Source: Syncephalis plumigaleata
Taxonomy: Eukaryota > Zoopagomycota > Zoopagomycetes > Zoopagales > Piptocephalidaceae
Reading direction: 5' to 3'
Assembly: GCA_025201365.1 (NCBI GenBank)
Contig: JAIXMF010000003.1
Location: 1,798,001 to 1,862,000, forward strand
Length of the DNA: 64,000 nucleotides
Below are positions 37,483-50,183 of this stretch, piece by piece. A model generated the notes under the pieces. It searched no databases, had not been told where the DNA came from, and saw only the letters and a list, made by a program, of their open reading frames with translations. A program made the position numbers and the translations under genes. Position 1 is the first letter of the stretch. Every line of letters starts with the position of its first letter.

Positions 37483-39400
37483 TCAGTGGCTTTTGCTAAT
37501 ATCAACATTGTTAGTCATGTCATTGCTAGGGTGTTGTTTGTTTCTCCTTGATATACAACCAATCATACCTAATCCAACTCGACTATTGCCCAGGTCGTAA
37601 ATACTATACCATTCACGTAGAAATACATCGCCGATAATCCAGAGATTGCTCTAGAAATGATATCATACACATTAGTGTTATTATTAGCGGTATGAATTCA
37701 TCGTCTATTCGAATTACCAGTGTTTTTGATGCGGTAAACCCTGAATAGCACAATCCCTTCTCGTCACGAATCACCCATGCGGCAGGCGGTAGACTAAAGA
37801 GCGAGTTTCCGAATTCAAATGATATATGGGGCAGACGTGTCAAATGGCATGGTACCGACCATAGACTATCGTGTTCACCTAGTAGTCGACGTGCACCCTG
37901 TATATTGGCGTGGAATGCCACAGCGTCCTGCTGAGGAAGAACGATCAACGAGGTGCCCGTGTCAATGGCGGCGTGTCGTTTCGATACACCCGACCTTGGC
38001 GGTATAATCGACCGACCGTCAATTCGTACGTCGCGTAGTTCCACCTCCCAGTAGCCCGTTGTTACCACGGGTATCCAACGGATTGGATCCGTGTAGCGTG
38101 CCGAATTGACACCGCCGAGCATGAGCTCACCACCCGCACCAGGTCGTCCGTATCGATTGAGCCAAACGGCAAATATCGACGCGTCCACCTTGCCCTGCGT
38201 CACCATGTTATGGAATACCGGACGAGCTTGCTGATCACTAATTTCAGCGAAGCCTAAACCGAGAATACCATCGAATGGTACATCCTGGAATGTGTTGCCC
38301 GGTTCCTGTATCGATTCGCCAAACGTTTGCTGCTCCACCACCAGATCACCGATACTCACCACGTCCGTGCTCACCGCGCCAAACAGGGAGCCCGTCCCGT
38401 AGCGAACATGGAATCGACGAGAAGTATCTTGATAGCTGGACGAGCTACTGGCGTTGAATTGTCGATGATTCTTACACGCTTTACTGCGACATTTATTCGA
38501 GGTTACCCAAAAGTCTAGCAATATTATTAGGCAGTTAGGATAATGCTAATGCTAAGGTAGAATGGAATAAAATAATAATTACCTGAAGAACCGGTGTCGA
38601 ATACAACGCGAAATGATTGAGCTGGCGTGCCAATATTGACAATACCGTAGTAATCCACGTCGAAATCATTGATGAGTTTTATTTCTTGTCGTAGTTGCTT
38701 AACGGTTGCCGATACGGATGATATGCTTGTACCATTATCATGTTGTCCTATGGCTTGCGTTAATCGATCCGCGTCTGTACGACTATTATTATTATTATTG
38801 CTATTACTGCCGTTTAAATGAGTTTCTGACATGCTAACATTTATATGTTGCACAGTTGAGCTATTATGAGAATTACCAGTAGTAGAAGAGGTGGAAGAAG
38901 TAGAAGAGGATCGTTTTGAATTATTAACTATATCATCTGCATCAATTATAGTTTGCATAAACTTTGTAAACAACGTGGAAGCCTTATTACTAAATTGCTG
39001 CCACCATGATGTCTTATTAGTATTGGTAATGGTATCATCCTTATAATCATTGCTGGTTGTCGGCAACCCATATGTCAATGTAGTATCTTTTGATTTGTCA
39101 TTCTTCCTCGATAAGGTTGACGTTGTGCCTTGCGTGTAATCTCTCATCCGATTGTAAACTATCCGCTTACGCGACATGGTAACTGCACTCAATACTTTAT
39201 ACGGTGTTCTCGCGCTATCAGCATTAATTCGCTGTAGTGTAATGCTAACGAACAATTAGCCATATAGCCTACATATCTACGTATTTCACCTATTGATTCG
39301 ATATCACTTACATGTGAGGTTCGGCAAGTACCGTGCATATCCATGATAGCAGTAGCAAGGATGCAGTTAATCCATGCTTACTATACCATAGATTCATCAT
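37483..39400 (-). CDS. Secreted pepsin-family aspartic protease (A1)
   Basis: Exon 1 (from ATGATG at 39400) encodes a signal peptide with a [12 protein letters not shown] core. After an intron, a Ser/Asn-rich propeptide-like region of about 180 residues leads to [19 protein letters not shown] and the first catalytic motif DTGSS, split by an intron from DFWV. Then come [20 protein letters not shown], the second catalytic motif [11 protein letters not shown], and, after a last intron, [18 protein letters not shown], ending at the TGA at 37485-37483. Both aspartates and the flap Tyr are present, so the enzyme should be active after propeptide removal. The tail after GLGMIG is short and polar, with no GPI signal visible. 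It is divergent from the BolA gene. Confidence 0.9.
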
Positions 39401-39866
39401 TTTTCAAATGTTAAATGTATCGGTTTATACGAACTACGTGGGATATACAATTGACAACAGCACTATTTCATCTATTAGGATTTACAAATATCGATCAAGG
39501 TGAATATGCGCATGAGATTACATGCGTAGATTCATTGATTATTAAATGAAATGATTATGGTAACTAGGCTGATCATTCAAACGTATACATATATATGAAA
39601 TATACAAAGCTGCACCTAAGCTACAAATATTACATGATGACGCGATGTAATAACGTAGAATCCTCTCTTTATATATATATAGGTATTCTAGCAATATAGA
39701 GGTTATTTATTTGTAAAGAAATGTCGATGTAAACAATGGATAAGATTCATTGAAGAATGATTGTTATTGCAAATAATGGGAAAAACATAGTTGATGAAGG
39801 TCAACTCATTTTGTCATTGCATCTACAGGCTTTTTTGTTTTTTTTCCAGGCTAGTTCATCTTTATT
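39401..39866. promoter_or_regulatory. Divergent promoter region
   Basis: 466 bp between the aspartic protease and BolA1 starts. It contains TATATATATA at 39670-39680 and a T-run at 39830-39846 just before the BolA start. No named site is seen. Confidence 0.4.
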
Positions 39867-40482
39867 ATGCAAGCGTCTACTTCTCTAGTACGTCGAGTGG
39901 CTCTCGCCAGACTATCTCGTCCCTTGTTGCTACCCGCTGCAATGACACGACGCGTCTACAGCAGTGGAACGAATAGCAACACGGCCGACAATACCACGTC
40001 GAAGAAAGGTCCGCTAACTATTAGTATGGAAAAGAAGGTAGCACCTTACTACTATTAGTAGCACTACTATTCGTATGACTTACGTTTTATCAGTTGAATG
40101 CAGCGTTGGCACCACGTACACTACAAGTTATTAACGATTCCTTTCCGAATGAAACACACTTTCGGTAAGAAGCAACAGTTAAGTGATAGGTTCAACGTAG
40201 GCTAATTATCGTGTTTATTACACATTGCTATTACTATTAGTATACGCGTAATATCGGAGATGTTTGAAGGCAAGGTAAGATGCAGTGTTGCCGTAGCAAT
40301 ACATGCTCAACAACAAGAGCAGCGATAATAACAATGACGACAAATAAGCTAACCACTCGTTGTGATAGTCACTTCCGCAGCGACATCGTCTCGTTTACAA
40401 GGAGATCAATCCAGAGATTCAAGCGGGTATTCACGCCATTCAGCTATTTACTAAGACGCCGAAAGAAACGGAAAATGCTTGA
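39867..40482 (+). CDS. BOL1: Mitochondrial BolA1-like protein
   Basis: BolA family, which partners with monothiol glutaredoxins in iron-sulfur cluster transfer. The N-terminus is an Arg/Ser/Ala-rich mitochondrial presequence (ARLSRPLLLPAAMTRRVYSS). The BolA domain is spread over short exons: MEKK, then LNAALAPRTLQVINDSFPNE, THF, VISEMFEGK, QRHRLVYKEINPEIQAGIHA, ending KTPKETENA at the TGA (40480-40482). The conserved His of RHRLV and the HAIQLFTKTP ending fit BolA1 better than BolA3. The short exon at 40242-40275 fits best with the frame giving RVISEMFEGK; its exact 5' splice is uncertain. Confidence 0.82.
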
Positions 40483-40624
40483 ATGTCGTTCTTTATTCAT
40501 TAACGATAATAATAATAAATTGATGCATTTGATGTTTACGTAGAAATCATCGCGTTACCTTTTATTTATCTATCTATCACTGATTGCTAGTTGTTTACTT
40601 TTCCTTTTTTAATCAGCTTGAAAT

Positions 40625-42661
40625 ATGGCATATTTACAAGGACGTGCTGGTTCTCCGCAGATAAATCGTACCGGACAGCATGGACGTCGTCCAGAAGACT
40701 GGGACACGTTATATCCGCTACCTAGTGCCGAGTATGAGACACTCGTTAAGGAACTAGCAAGTGCCAATAGTTTAGACGCTCTACTTGCGCAAATGACCAA
40801 ATCAACCAGAGAAGACACGCAACAAACTATAGATTCCGTAGTTGCTAATAGTAGTAACAATGAGCAACTCATTGACAATGGTAAGACTCCCTAAAGTTTA
40901 CTGAATACTATTTGCGTAAGAGACTAATGGCATAGTAGGTAATGATGATCCAGTATATACCGCTATAATAACAGATAATCAGCATACGGATACGCTATAT
41001 CAGTAAGTAGTATACTATCGTATTGAGTGAGGCTAGTCGTTTACTTGGCATGAATAGTCGACATTATCACTGGCTTAAACGTGGAGTGAATCGATGCGAC
41101 ACGTTACTAGAATCTTTATTGGCACTAAACAAGGAACTCGAGTACCTGTCGACTTCCGAGCAGCAAATACGTCAGACTACCACGTCATTAAGTGCAATCT
41201 CCGAGAAGCTATTGGAGAAACAGGTACGACTACCGTTGGAGCAATAATTGAATACGAGCTCAGCTAATCATTGCAAATCTACCAGTCTCATCTAGTATCA
41301 TTAGCGGATGCCATTGCCGTACAATTGGACTATTTCGATCGACTCTCGCATCTGGTACGATTGATTGATCCGGCAAACGCGGCTGGAATGATGCCATTAC
41401 CGCCCACTTCACCTGGATGGTCACCGATCACTCCTACTCAACTTGATGTTATGATCGATGCTGATTCGCAGGATGTTGACGTTGACGAAGCGGAAGCCAC
41501 ACGATTTGTTTGTTTACGCTCGGATTTCCTGCCTGTACTAGGTGCTATGGAGCAGTCTATCGAGTTTCTTTCCACGAAGGTAAGCATGTCGATATTGTCA
41601 CTAGTTCATTGAACGAGTTCATCAACAACATATGTACATGTGTGTATGATCTCCATTTAGACGAGCTATCGCGAAGCAACAGCCTATTTGGAAAAGTTTA
41701 TGGAATGTCGAGGCAAGGCAGGCCAACTGATTAGACAACATGTCAGCGAGGCATGGATGAGTATGGCTCGTGAAATTGCGCGTAAATTGGAAGCAAAGGT
41801 AGGCATGCTATTGCTCGTACACTACCGAATGCTAAACTAACATGAGCGTGCAGACACCGAGTGAGCGTCAAAGTGAATCTGCCCTATTACCGTTGCTTTA
41901 CGTAAAATTCAGAGCTACTACACCTGAAATACGTCCGTTACTGGAGAAGCTAGAGCAACTCGCTTTGAATGATGCATCGTACGTTGCTCGCTAACACTAA
42001 ATAGCAAAGCGCTATATTCTCTCGTTCAACTAACAAATGACTATTTATATTAGATGTCTGAAAGCATTGGAAGCATGTCAAATGGAATATCTCGACATTA
42101 GACAACGATTACTAGGACCATTAACCGAGGAACGACTATCGATGATGGATCAACCCAGTGTGACACTTGTAGAAATGGTAGTCTAATCATAGTATGATTG
42201 CACTGGGCATACACTTATTTCAATTCACTATTAGGCATTGGATAGTTTAACATTTGTCACGACAATGGGCGCAGAGGAACGATCGCTTTATCATGTATTC
42301 TTCACGAGTGATAACAAAACTTTATCCATTAATCTGGGTCGTCTTATACAAATGGCCTATGAACGACTTCGACCGCGTATCCTGCAAGAAACCGATCCTA
42401 GCGTGCTAGAGGAGCTTTGTGGTGTAGTAAGGGCGCATTTACCAGAGGAACTTGATCTAAATGAAGATCGCGAGCGTACACTAGAAGAACGCGGTAAGTG
42501 TCACCATTAGGATGGGTCCGCTCCACTCGTTGATTAACACGATCCACATCATAGCCCTATTGGATGCTGATGTACAAGCGTTACAAGCGATTCTCCAAGT
42601 AGCCCAGCGTAAATTAGATAATCCGAACAATACCGATTTGGATTCATGTGTCATAATGTAG
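40625..42661 (+). CDS. COG3: Conserved oligomeric Golgi complex subunit 3, short form
   Basis: COG3/Sec34 tethers vesicles at the Golgi. It starts MAYLQGRAGS. The family region includes HYHWLKRGVNRCDTLLE, LQIYQSHLVSLADAIAVQLD, YFDRLSHLVRLIDP, YREATAYLEKFMECRGKAGQ, LLPLLYVKF, then LGRLIQMAYERLRPRI and VLEELCGVV. Exons are separated by introns of about 50-75 nt; the last joins LEERG to ALLDADVQALQAIL. The TAG is at 42659-42661. The protein is about 560 residues, while yeast and human COG3 are about 800. The C-terminal third is absent, and only 105 bp separate the stop from the next gene, so there is no room for it downstream. A minor frame uncertainty lies near 41000 and 41247. Confidence 0.85.
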
Positions 42662-42766
42662 CATTAACCAATTGTAAGCACAGCTGGATATATATATATA
42701 TTTATAATAAATAACAATTCTACGTTGTAAAAGAATCACGCTCTATTGTGATAGTGTTCTACACAA

Positions 42767-42919
42767 CTATAACGCCCGTTGCTTACTCGCCATCCAAGTG
42801 ATTGCCACGCAAGCCACGACGAATCCGACACACTTGAAGAATGCCTCACGCGAAATGCGACGTTCTTCCTCCGGTGTACGAAATGAAGCATAAATACGTC
42901 GAAAGTTAGGAAGTGGCAT
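42767..42919 (-). CDS. Small single-pass membrane protein
   Basis: 50 residues, from the ATG at 42919: MPLPNFRRIYASFRTPEEER, then REAFFKCVGFVVACVAITWM and ASKQRAL. A charged N-terminal half, one hydrophobic segment and a short basic C-terminus give the layout of small mitochondrial outer-membrane proteins such as Tom5. I do not see enough identity to name it. It is convergent with COG3 (105 bp apart). An AATAAA-like signal in the gap could serve either gene. Confidence 0.5.
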   Translation of the reverse strand: MPLPNFRRIYASFRTPEEERRISREAFFKCVGFVVACVAITWMASKQRAL

Positions 42920-43119
42920 TGTGGTGGTAACAGCAGTAGAAAAAAGCAATAAGAAAAAGAATGAAAATTAGAGTAGATGTGTGTGTGCCTATGAAATCAT
43001 CATCATCATCATCATCAAATGGTAATCAAGTTTATTATTCATTCCAGTAAATGACAATAATATAACTATAATGTCTATGATTATCATTGTAATCTCGTAT
43101 AAACTATATTACCGGGTGG

Positions 43120-44030
43120 TTACTGCGCTGCATTAGGAGGATTGACGGTAGCTGCGTTGTGAGCAGGTCTAATCGAGTCAGGATAAGCCCTATTACATCG
43201 AAATCCGTTATAACTATACTCATTTTACCAAAAAATGGTTTCTTATGAAAATATCTACATTTACATATGTGTTAGATGTTGTAATACCATTTAGTTAACA
43301 CTACTTCCCGGATGTAGATCATTATGTCTAATACCCGCATTATAAAGATAGATAAACCTGAAATCAAGTTAGAATATATATATGGCGCAATCTATTGCTG
43401 ACAATTCACCTTGAATTATTTGTGGCATGATTTGATTGAGAATAGAAGACGCTCTGCGTAGAGTTTTCCCTTCCAATAGTCTTCCAGCGTAACACCATTA
43501 ATGTAACGATAAACGTAGCAGTTTCCATCGAATCTAACGTCACCCGTATTAATCCTGATACGTTTTAACGGGTATGCTACGAGATCGCGATAGGCTGCAT
43601 AGGATCCCGTGAGTGTTTCCCGTGCGGCCATTAGTAGCTTTGTACAGAAATTAAACGCTAGTATTAGGTAACATTCATTACACCTACCTCGAACGCCTTT
43701 TCCTCGTCATTGTTTGGGGCGCATTTCATAAATCCAGACTGCCCATTGTAATTGACTCTGGCGAAGCTGATATAAGCGGTACCTCCTTCATACCAGCGCG
43801 GCTTTGACAGTCCTTCCTTTGCTGCTACTTGATCCATGTATCTACGCGCATATGAGCCGGGATTTTGTCCTCCTGCAAACGTGTAATTGTATTAGGGCTG
43901 TATACTCGTTCTGAACATCAATTAAATTACCAGTGAGACCACCACGAATCGCTAGAGTTTGTGTGGCATAGGATACCAGTACCACAATTGTGGCTATCGC
44001 TAGCGTAGTATAGCAAAACAAGAGACGCAT
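43120..44030 (-). CDS. Secreted protein-kinase-like protein
   Basis: The signal peptide (MRLLFCYTTLAIATIVVL, then SYATQTLA) is followed after introns by a small kinase fold. Visible: YISFARVNYNGQSGFMKCAP (candidate ATP-binding Lys), EEKAFEAARETLTGS (candidate helix-C Glu), NCYVYRYINGVTLEDYW (hinge), ILNQIMPQIIQ, then YLYNAGIRHNDLHPGN (catalytic loop, with HND in place of HRD) and IVITDFD (DFD in place of DFG). It ends ATVNPPNAAQ with the TAA at 43122-43120. The Asp residues needed for catalysis are present. Three single-base breaks are repaired by added bases. The predicted C-lobe is short, about 20 residues after DFD, so the protein lacks most of a normal kinase C-lobe. I cannot assign a substrate. 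Confidence 0.65.
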
Positions 44031-44937
44031 GTTACTCGTAATATCTGACGTTATAGTAAATGGATAAGCGAAATAAATAAATAAATGACTGGCATGAGCG
44101 TGAAATAATAATGCTCGTTTCTTATATTCTACGGATTTGCGCTTTTTCTTTCTTCTTACAATTTATTTCATCTTACTCCGACCATGATAGTATCCGCAAT
44201 AGTAAATTTTGCATTGCTAAAAACATGTAATAAGATATCTACACGTTTCACCTGCCATTAATGGCATACGAATCACAATAATATTCCGTATTTATTTACA
44301 ACAGCTAAATTTAAATACAGCATGCCATTCTACTTTTGATTACAATGGCATCTTAGCAATAAACGGCTATCAACGATGAATGATTGTTACCAAGAACACC
44401 TTTGATTCCAACAATCTACAAGCAATCTATCTGAAAGAAAACTAAAGTATCATACAAACGATGATGGGTTGTAAGAGGCTCTCTCTCTTTTCCAAACAAT
44501 AAATAAATAATTCTGTATTGACAAACATGCTTATGTTCAATTGATCATTACGTCGATGATAATGAATGCAATAATACAATGTTATCATCGTGATATGGAT
44601 TGATTTACATTCAATAATTTATTGAATAAATATGTCGAATTCTAATTATTACATATAATAATGATAATGTAAATGTCAACTGGCTGTGTTTATTCGAGTA
44701 ATTTAAAGTGAAAATTGAAGCAAGGCATAGTATGGTTGTGTTATGGAATAACAAAAGATATCGATAAATCATAATCATATCCAATACTCATGATATGTCA
44801 TAACAAAACCAACAGCAAAGGAAATAGGAAAGAAATCGAAACATATTTAGGAAGTGCAGATGATGATGATGATGGTGTAGTAGTAGTAGTAGCTTAAACT
44901 ACGAATGATATCCCTCTATAGAACAATGTGTGGATCA
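44031..44937. other. Intergenic, no gene recognised
   Basis: 0.9 kb, AT-rich. It holds the promoter of the kinase-like gene and the 3' end of the RhoGEF gene, with GAT and TAG trinucleotide runs at 44861-44892. Confidence 0.45.
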
Positions 44938-47900
44938 TTAGATAAAATGAGGAACCACTACCATTGAACTTCTCGTATTTTCCATCTGGGATAGTTGTAG
45001 TTTCGTCACTAATCGGAATCGCGTAGGAATCATGGGGTCGTTGGGTAGCGCGTCCAGAGCTAAGCGCAAGTATTCCGTCCAAGTGCGGAAGCTATCCCAA
45101 TCGTCAGCTTGGAAGATGGCCGGCCATGTACCGGCTCTTAAGCAGAACACATGACGGAATCGACCGGTAGATGCCTCGGATGCCGTGACCACCGTACGCG
45201 ATAGCATAATCGTCGTTTGATGATTGTATTGATGATGCGCCTCGTTAGTTTCTTTAGCAACCACTAGACGATCATTAAATAGGAAGCAGTGCATACGACC
45301 GTTGGCTTGTCCTGTTTTCGGATAGTAAAGCAACTCGCCCTGATGGAGCAAGCGTGACTCCATATGTAATAATGGTTGTGGCATGTTAAGTATACGACGT
45401 TGTACCGCGGCCACTTGCTCGAGAATAGTAATACGATCAAGATCGGGCGTTAGACACTCGAGCAGTCGGTGCAGTTCATCCACCGAGTTATCGGCAATCT
45501 TTTGCGATAAACTACCGGTGGGACAAAGATCGGCCGCCACTTCTAGGAAACCGACATAGGCACAGATACGCTCACGTGGTTTAGTTAGAATGGAGCGAAG
45601 ATTAACGTAACCGGCTAGTCGCTCGCATTCCCGTAGTTGTTTCGCAAACTTGTTATCACGATAGCAAAGTCGCTCCAACGAGATAAACGCCCGTGGATAT
45701 CGATCAACGTAGTCGGCGTAGAGGCGTAATCCACGTACGCGTCGTTCGAATAACGCCACCACTCTATCGATGGATCCACCCTCTTGTTGTAGTGTTTGTA
45801 GTTCACTCGAGAAGTCAAGATGGAACGCCAGTAATTCGGGCACGAATGCAAAGATACTGTTAATGTCACGTACCATGGTTGGTGTATCGGTCGAGGTGGC
45901 CTCCGCTTCAATGATCTCGGCCATTCTTTGTCCGCCCAAATGACTGATTACATCCGAGTTTTGATTCAGTAGAGATTCGTGCGATTTACGACGAATGATC
46001 GCGGTGGTAGATGGTCCACCATCCAGTCGAGTGAAGCCCGATGACTCGTTGCCTCCTTCAGTGGTGGTAATGACAGAAGATGAACTAGGACCTCCGCAGC
46101 AATTCGTGGAGGACGATGATGAAGCGCTAGTTGCCGTGCTATTATTACGCGATAATCCTCGACCTCGACCGGTGAACGAACAAGTTCGTCGGCCTAACCA
46201 TCCACTGAACGAGCTATCACGACAGTAGTGATCATGAAGTGGACGCCAAAAGTCATCACGCATTACTTCGAGACTTCGTACGAGAATACTCTCTGCTCGC
46301 GCTTGCTTGGAGAGGAGAGTCATTAGACTACGATGATTATCTAATCGTAACAGATTTAGTATAGTTGACATTGAATAATGAAATAAATGCCATACTTACC
46401 TTCAGCGATTTGTTCATCATCTGTTAATTCATTATCATCTTCAATATCAGTGACCGCTGCACTTTCTACTTGCTCACTCTTATGACTATTTGATCTATTC
46501 ATCGCATTTGGAACGGTTAATCCCAATGGAACAGCAATAGTAGATGAGGAGACGATGTTCGATGTTGCTGTCGATGCTGCTGATGATGATGACGACGATG
46601 ATGGTAGAATTGCCAACTCATTAGATCCCTGTTTCGTATTGCTTAACATCATGGCAGTATCGTTATCCGCCGTCATATTACTAGTAGCCTGATGTTGATG
46701 CTCATTTCCATTAACATCAGTGTCGAGATCATCGCGGTAACCATCACGAGCTGCGTACATGACTCGACGTACATTCTTGGCTACCCAGCCATAACCTGGT
46801 GTGGCACCAACGGCGGTATTAGTATCCGTGGTAGCGGCACCTTCTTTCGTATCATTTGCCACATTAGTCGTGGGTGTAGCATTGTGATGCACTGCATTCG
46901 CAGCCATATCAGCTGCTGCACTGGCATCTGTCACTGAACTTGCTTCCTCCGGTCCCTCATCCGTCATTAAATAGAGCGTCATTAATTTGCGACGAATAGA
47001 GTTTAACTCGGCCGATAACCGTGCTACTCGTGGTGATTGTGGTGGCTCACTACGTTTAATCGTATTATTGCCATTGCTGCTGCTGTTGTTTTCATTAGAT
47101 ACAATTGATTTCTCCTTAGTGGTAATCCTTAGGCATGGATCACGCCAACCATTCACATCTGATGCTACATCCGCGCTAAACGCTCGTCGATGATATCGAT
47201 TAAGTGATGGTGTCGAGTTAATCGCATTCGCCTGATTAGATGTTGCCGATTGCCAGGATGTACGTTGCGATGGATTTACATTTATATGTTGTTGCTGAAT
47301 TGATTCACGTCGACGTGCCGCTGCATGTCGATGATGATAACTTTCCATTTCACCGAATGAATTACGATGTCCACCTTTACGTGCTCGTGGTACTGCACTC
47401 AGTCCATTCAATTCAATGGCTGATGGCGGTGCATTGGATGTGGCAGTGTCCCTTGTAGCAACTGATGTAAAATGCATCTCCGGAGTCAATTCCTCTAAAC
47501 TATCAGCACGGAATCGAGGAGGACGCTGTGTCAATAATGGATCGGGAAGATCATCATCAGCCTCATCAGCATCGCTCAATTGACCATCTTCTACTAGTTG
47601 ATCAACATCGATGTCATTTGGAAGTGGTTCAATCGATCGAGTACTCTTCTTAGATGCAGTCATCGCTAATATCGATTCACTATGCAATGAAGTCGAGGGT
47701 GATGTCTGATTGGACGGCATGTTCGTGTAATCGTTAACCACGTCAAGTTGATCAGAATAGTAGTGCGGTGTATTGCCGGTGGTAGACTCTTCGACGTCAT
47801 AATTAAGAGATGTGAATAAACCACTATTACGTAGAAATGTCGCTGATGATGACACGATCGAACGTCTATTGGCTTGTTGATGCAACGCACCATTGTCACT

Positions 47901-50183
47901 AGTTGGACATTGTTCCTTCTCGTTCATATCCTCCATTTGATCTTGTAATAACGCGGTAGTGGCCAGTTTCGATTCAGTGTCATTATTCGACATGGACATG
48001 ATAGGACTAAGGTTGCCGAATCTCGAACCGAGCATGCCATTAGGTTGTCGTGTAGCACGATTATGATAACCGCTAACGCTACGATCATTATCGACCGTAT
48101 TCAATCCATCATCACTACTATTGGAACGGGAAAGCGAGCGAATGTGCCAGGATTGACGTCGAGATGTGGGCGGTGAATCGTGCTCATTGTCGCCTAGTTC
48201 GTGTACCGTTTCACTGGCATTCGAACGCGAGAAACGATGTGATATACGCTGGCCATGCGAGTTACGCCTCTGATACGTAGGAGCGGAGAACATTGATCGA
48301 TATCGATTTTTACGGAATGCTCCTGTGCCCCTTTCCTCGTCGCTCTCTTCGTCGCCATCACTCGGCATCATTGAATCGTATCGAACACGCGCGATATTTA
48401 TCGGTAGTTCAAAGTCACTTCCCATGTCGTCACCTTCACTCTCGTTGGCAGCATCGGGTTTCTCGTGTGCCTTGTCGATATAGCAGTTCAATTGATCACC
48501 GTGCAAGGTGTTCTCCTGCTCTTCGGTCACATCCGTAGTTTGTGTTTCTTGTCGACTACGATTAGCCATGATGGTGGTAGTGATGGATACATCTGTGGCA
48601 GACGATACTGTGGATACACGACGAAAAGTATCGTTAACCGTTGACTTGAATGTACTAGCAGGATCGGTCATCGTGAAGAATGAAGCATCCATGATGGTAG
48701 GATCGCTGTTGTGCTTTACATTTGTCGTCAATGTCGCTTCCTCCTCTGAACGTGGCAATGCAGATAAACTATGGAAGGCACGAGGGTGTGTTGCTACATG
48801 TCGTATATCATTCCTTGTTGCTGATGCCCTATCGAACAAAGATGAGGTGTCATTACTGACATTACTCGTTGTAGCAGTTGTTGTTGTTGTTGTGGCAGTA
48901 GATGATGATGATGGCGATAATAATGGTTTCGGGCTTTGACTGATATTACGAGCTGCAGTTGAGCGACCTAGCATGGCTGCACTACTACTGCTGTTGTGTC
49001 TAGGTAAAGGTGAATGCACCACTGTTGCCGTACATGATTTTGATCGTGTATGTCCTACACGCCGAGGTGGTCGAGGTGGTGGTGTGGTTGGCGGTGGTGT
49101 ACGTGCTGGCCTAGACGTTATATTCGGCCAATTGATATCGCGTGGCACAACACCTGCCGAGTAAGGTTGGCGTGAATACACTGTGTCATCGTGCGGTGAA
49201 TGTGTAGCTAGCTGCTCGGCAATGGGCAATAACGGTGGTAGTGGCGGTAATGGGCGACAACGCCTAACTCGTGAGCCAACTGTCATTGATGACTGCTGAC
49301 TGTATGATGAATTTACATTTGCTGTTGTTGTTGCTGTTGTATTCCAGTCTCGGTTACTCCACCTGTATTACTGTGTGGCCATGTAATATTATTGTTGACA
49401 TGATGAGCACTAACAAAATTGGGAGGAAGATGTGATAGCGTATGTTGATTGGAACGAGTGCTATTTGGGAATTCAGGCGGTGTTGAAGCAGCTCGTTGTA
49501 ACGAATTGAACGGTATACGAGTATTTGTCGATGATGACGATGGCGATGGCGATAAGGGTAATGTCGGTGATGATGGTAATGGTGCAGATACTTCAACATT
49601 GGTAGTGAATGATTTGGTTGGATTCGATACTTGTGGTGAATCTGATCGTGCTGTCATTGTTTTACTTTCCAATGCAGCCACACTGGCTGTTGCTGCTTTC
49701 TTAGGTGCTATGGAAAGTGTAGGAATCGGAAACTCCAAATATGCGACTCATGTTGTTCTTTGTTTTCGTTTTCTTTAACGTGTTATTAGTATTCGACTGA
49801 GAGGCTAGCTTCTTATCATTGGCATCATGCTTAGCATCTTTGCTTTCCCTGATTTCAATCGTATCAATAATTGGATCGGAAGACGGCCAGAACTCGCTGG
49901 ATGGTCGTTGTGTTTTAGCTGGGCGTGGTGATTGTTTAGCATCATCAGCACCATTCTCATTGCAGCAGTAATGGGTAGTGAAATAGCCGATGTCGTAGAT
50001 ACTAGCGTACTCTTAGGAAATGGTCATCAGTGGAAGAATAGGTGACGATATATGACGAATGGTATTGTTGGATTTACGATGACCGATGCTCAATCGATGT
50101 CGTAACGAAAGAGCACGTCGAAATATGTTGGATTTTGATCGTTCCACCGTTGGAGCAGAGTCGCTTGTTTTCGTCTCGCCCAT
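44938..50183 (-). CDS. Rho guanine-nucleotide exchange factor (DH-PH) with long disordered N-terminus
   Basis: Activates Rho-type GTPases that control actin and polar growth. It begins MGETKTSDSA at 50183. The first 1250 or so residues are low-complexity Ser/Thr/Asn-rich with proline-rich segments (RCRPLPPLPPLLP; PPPTTPPPRPPRR) that could bind SH3 domains. An intron with donor GTAAGT at about 46400 joins EQIAE to DNHRSLMTLLSKQARAES. The DH domain follows: LEVMRDDFWRPLH, INSIFAFVPELLAFHLDF, YADYVDRYPRAF, LTKPRERICAYVGFLE, then the PH domain: LLHQGELLYYPK, MHCFLFNDRLVVAKE, ending VVVPHFI at 44938. Frame breaks near 49320 and 50000 are single-base. Total length is about 1700 residues. The target GTPase is not inferable. 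Confidence 0.85.
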
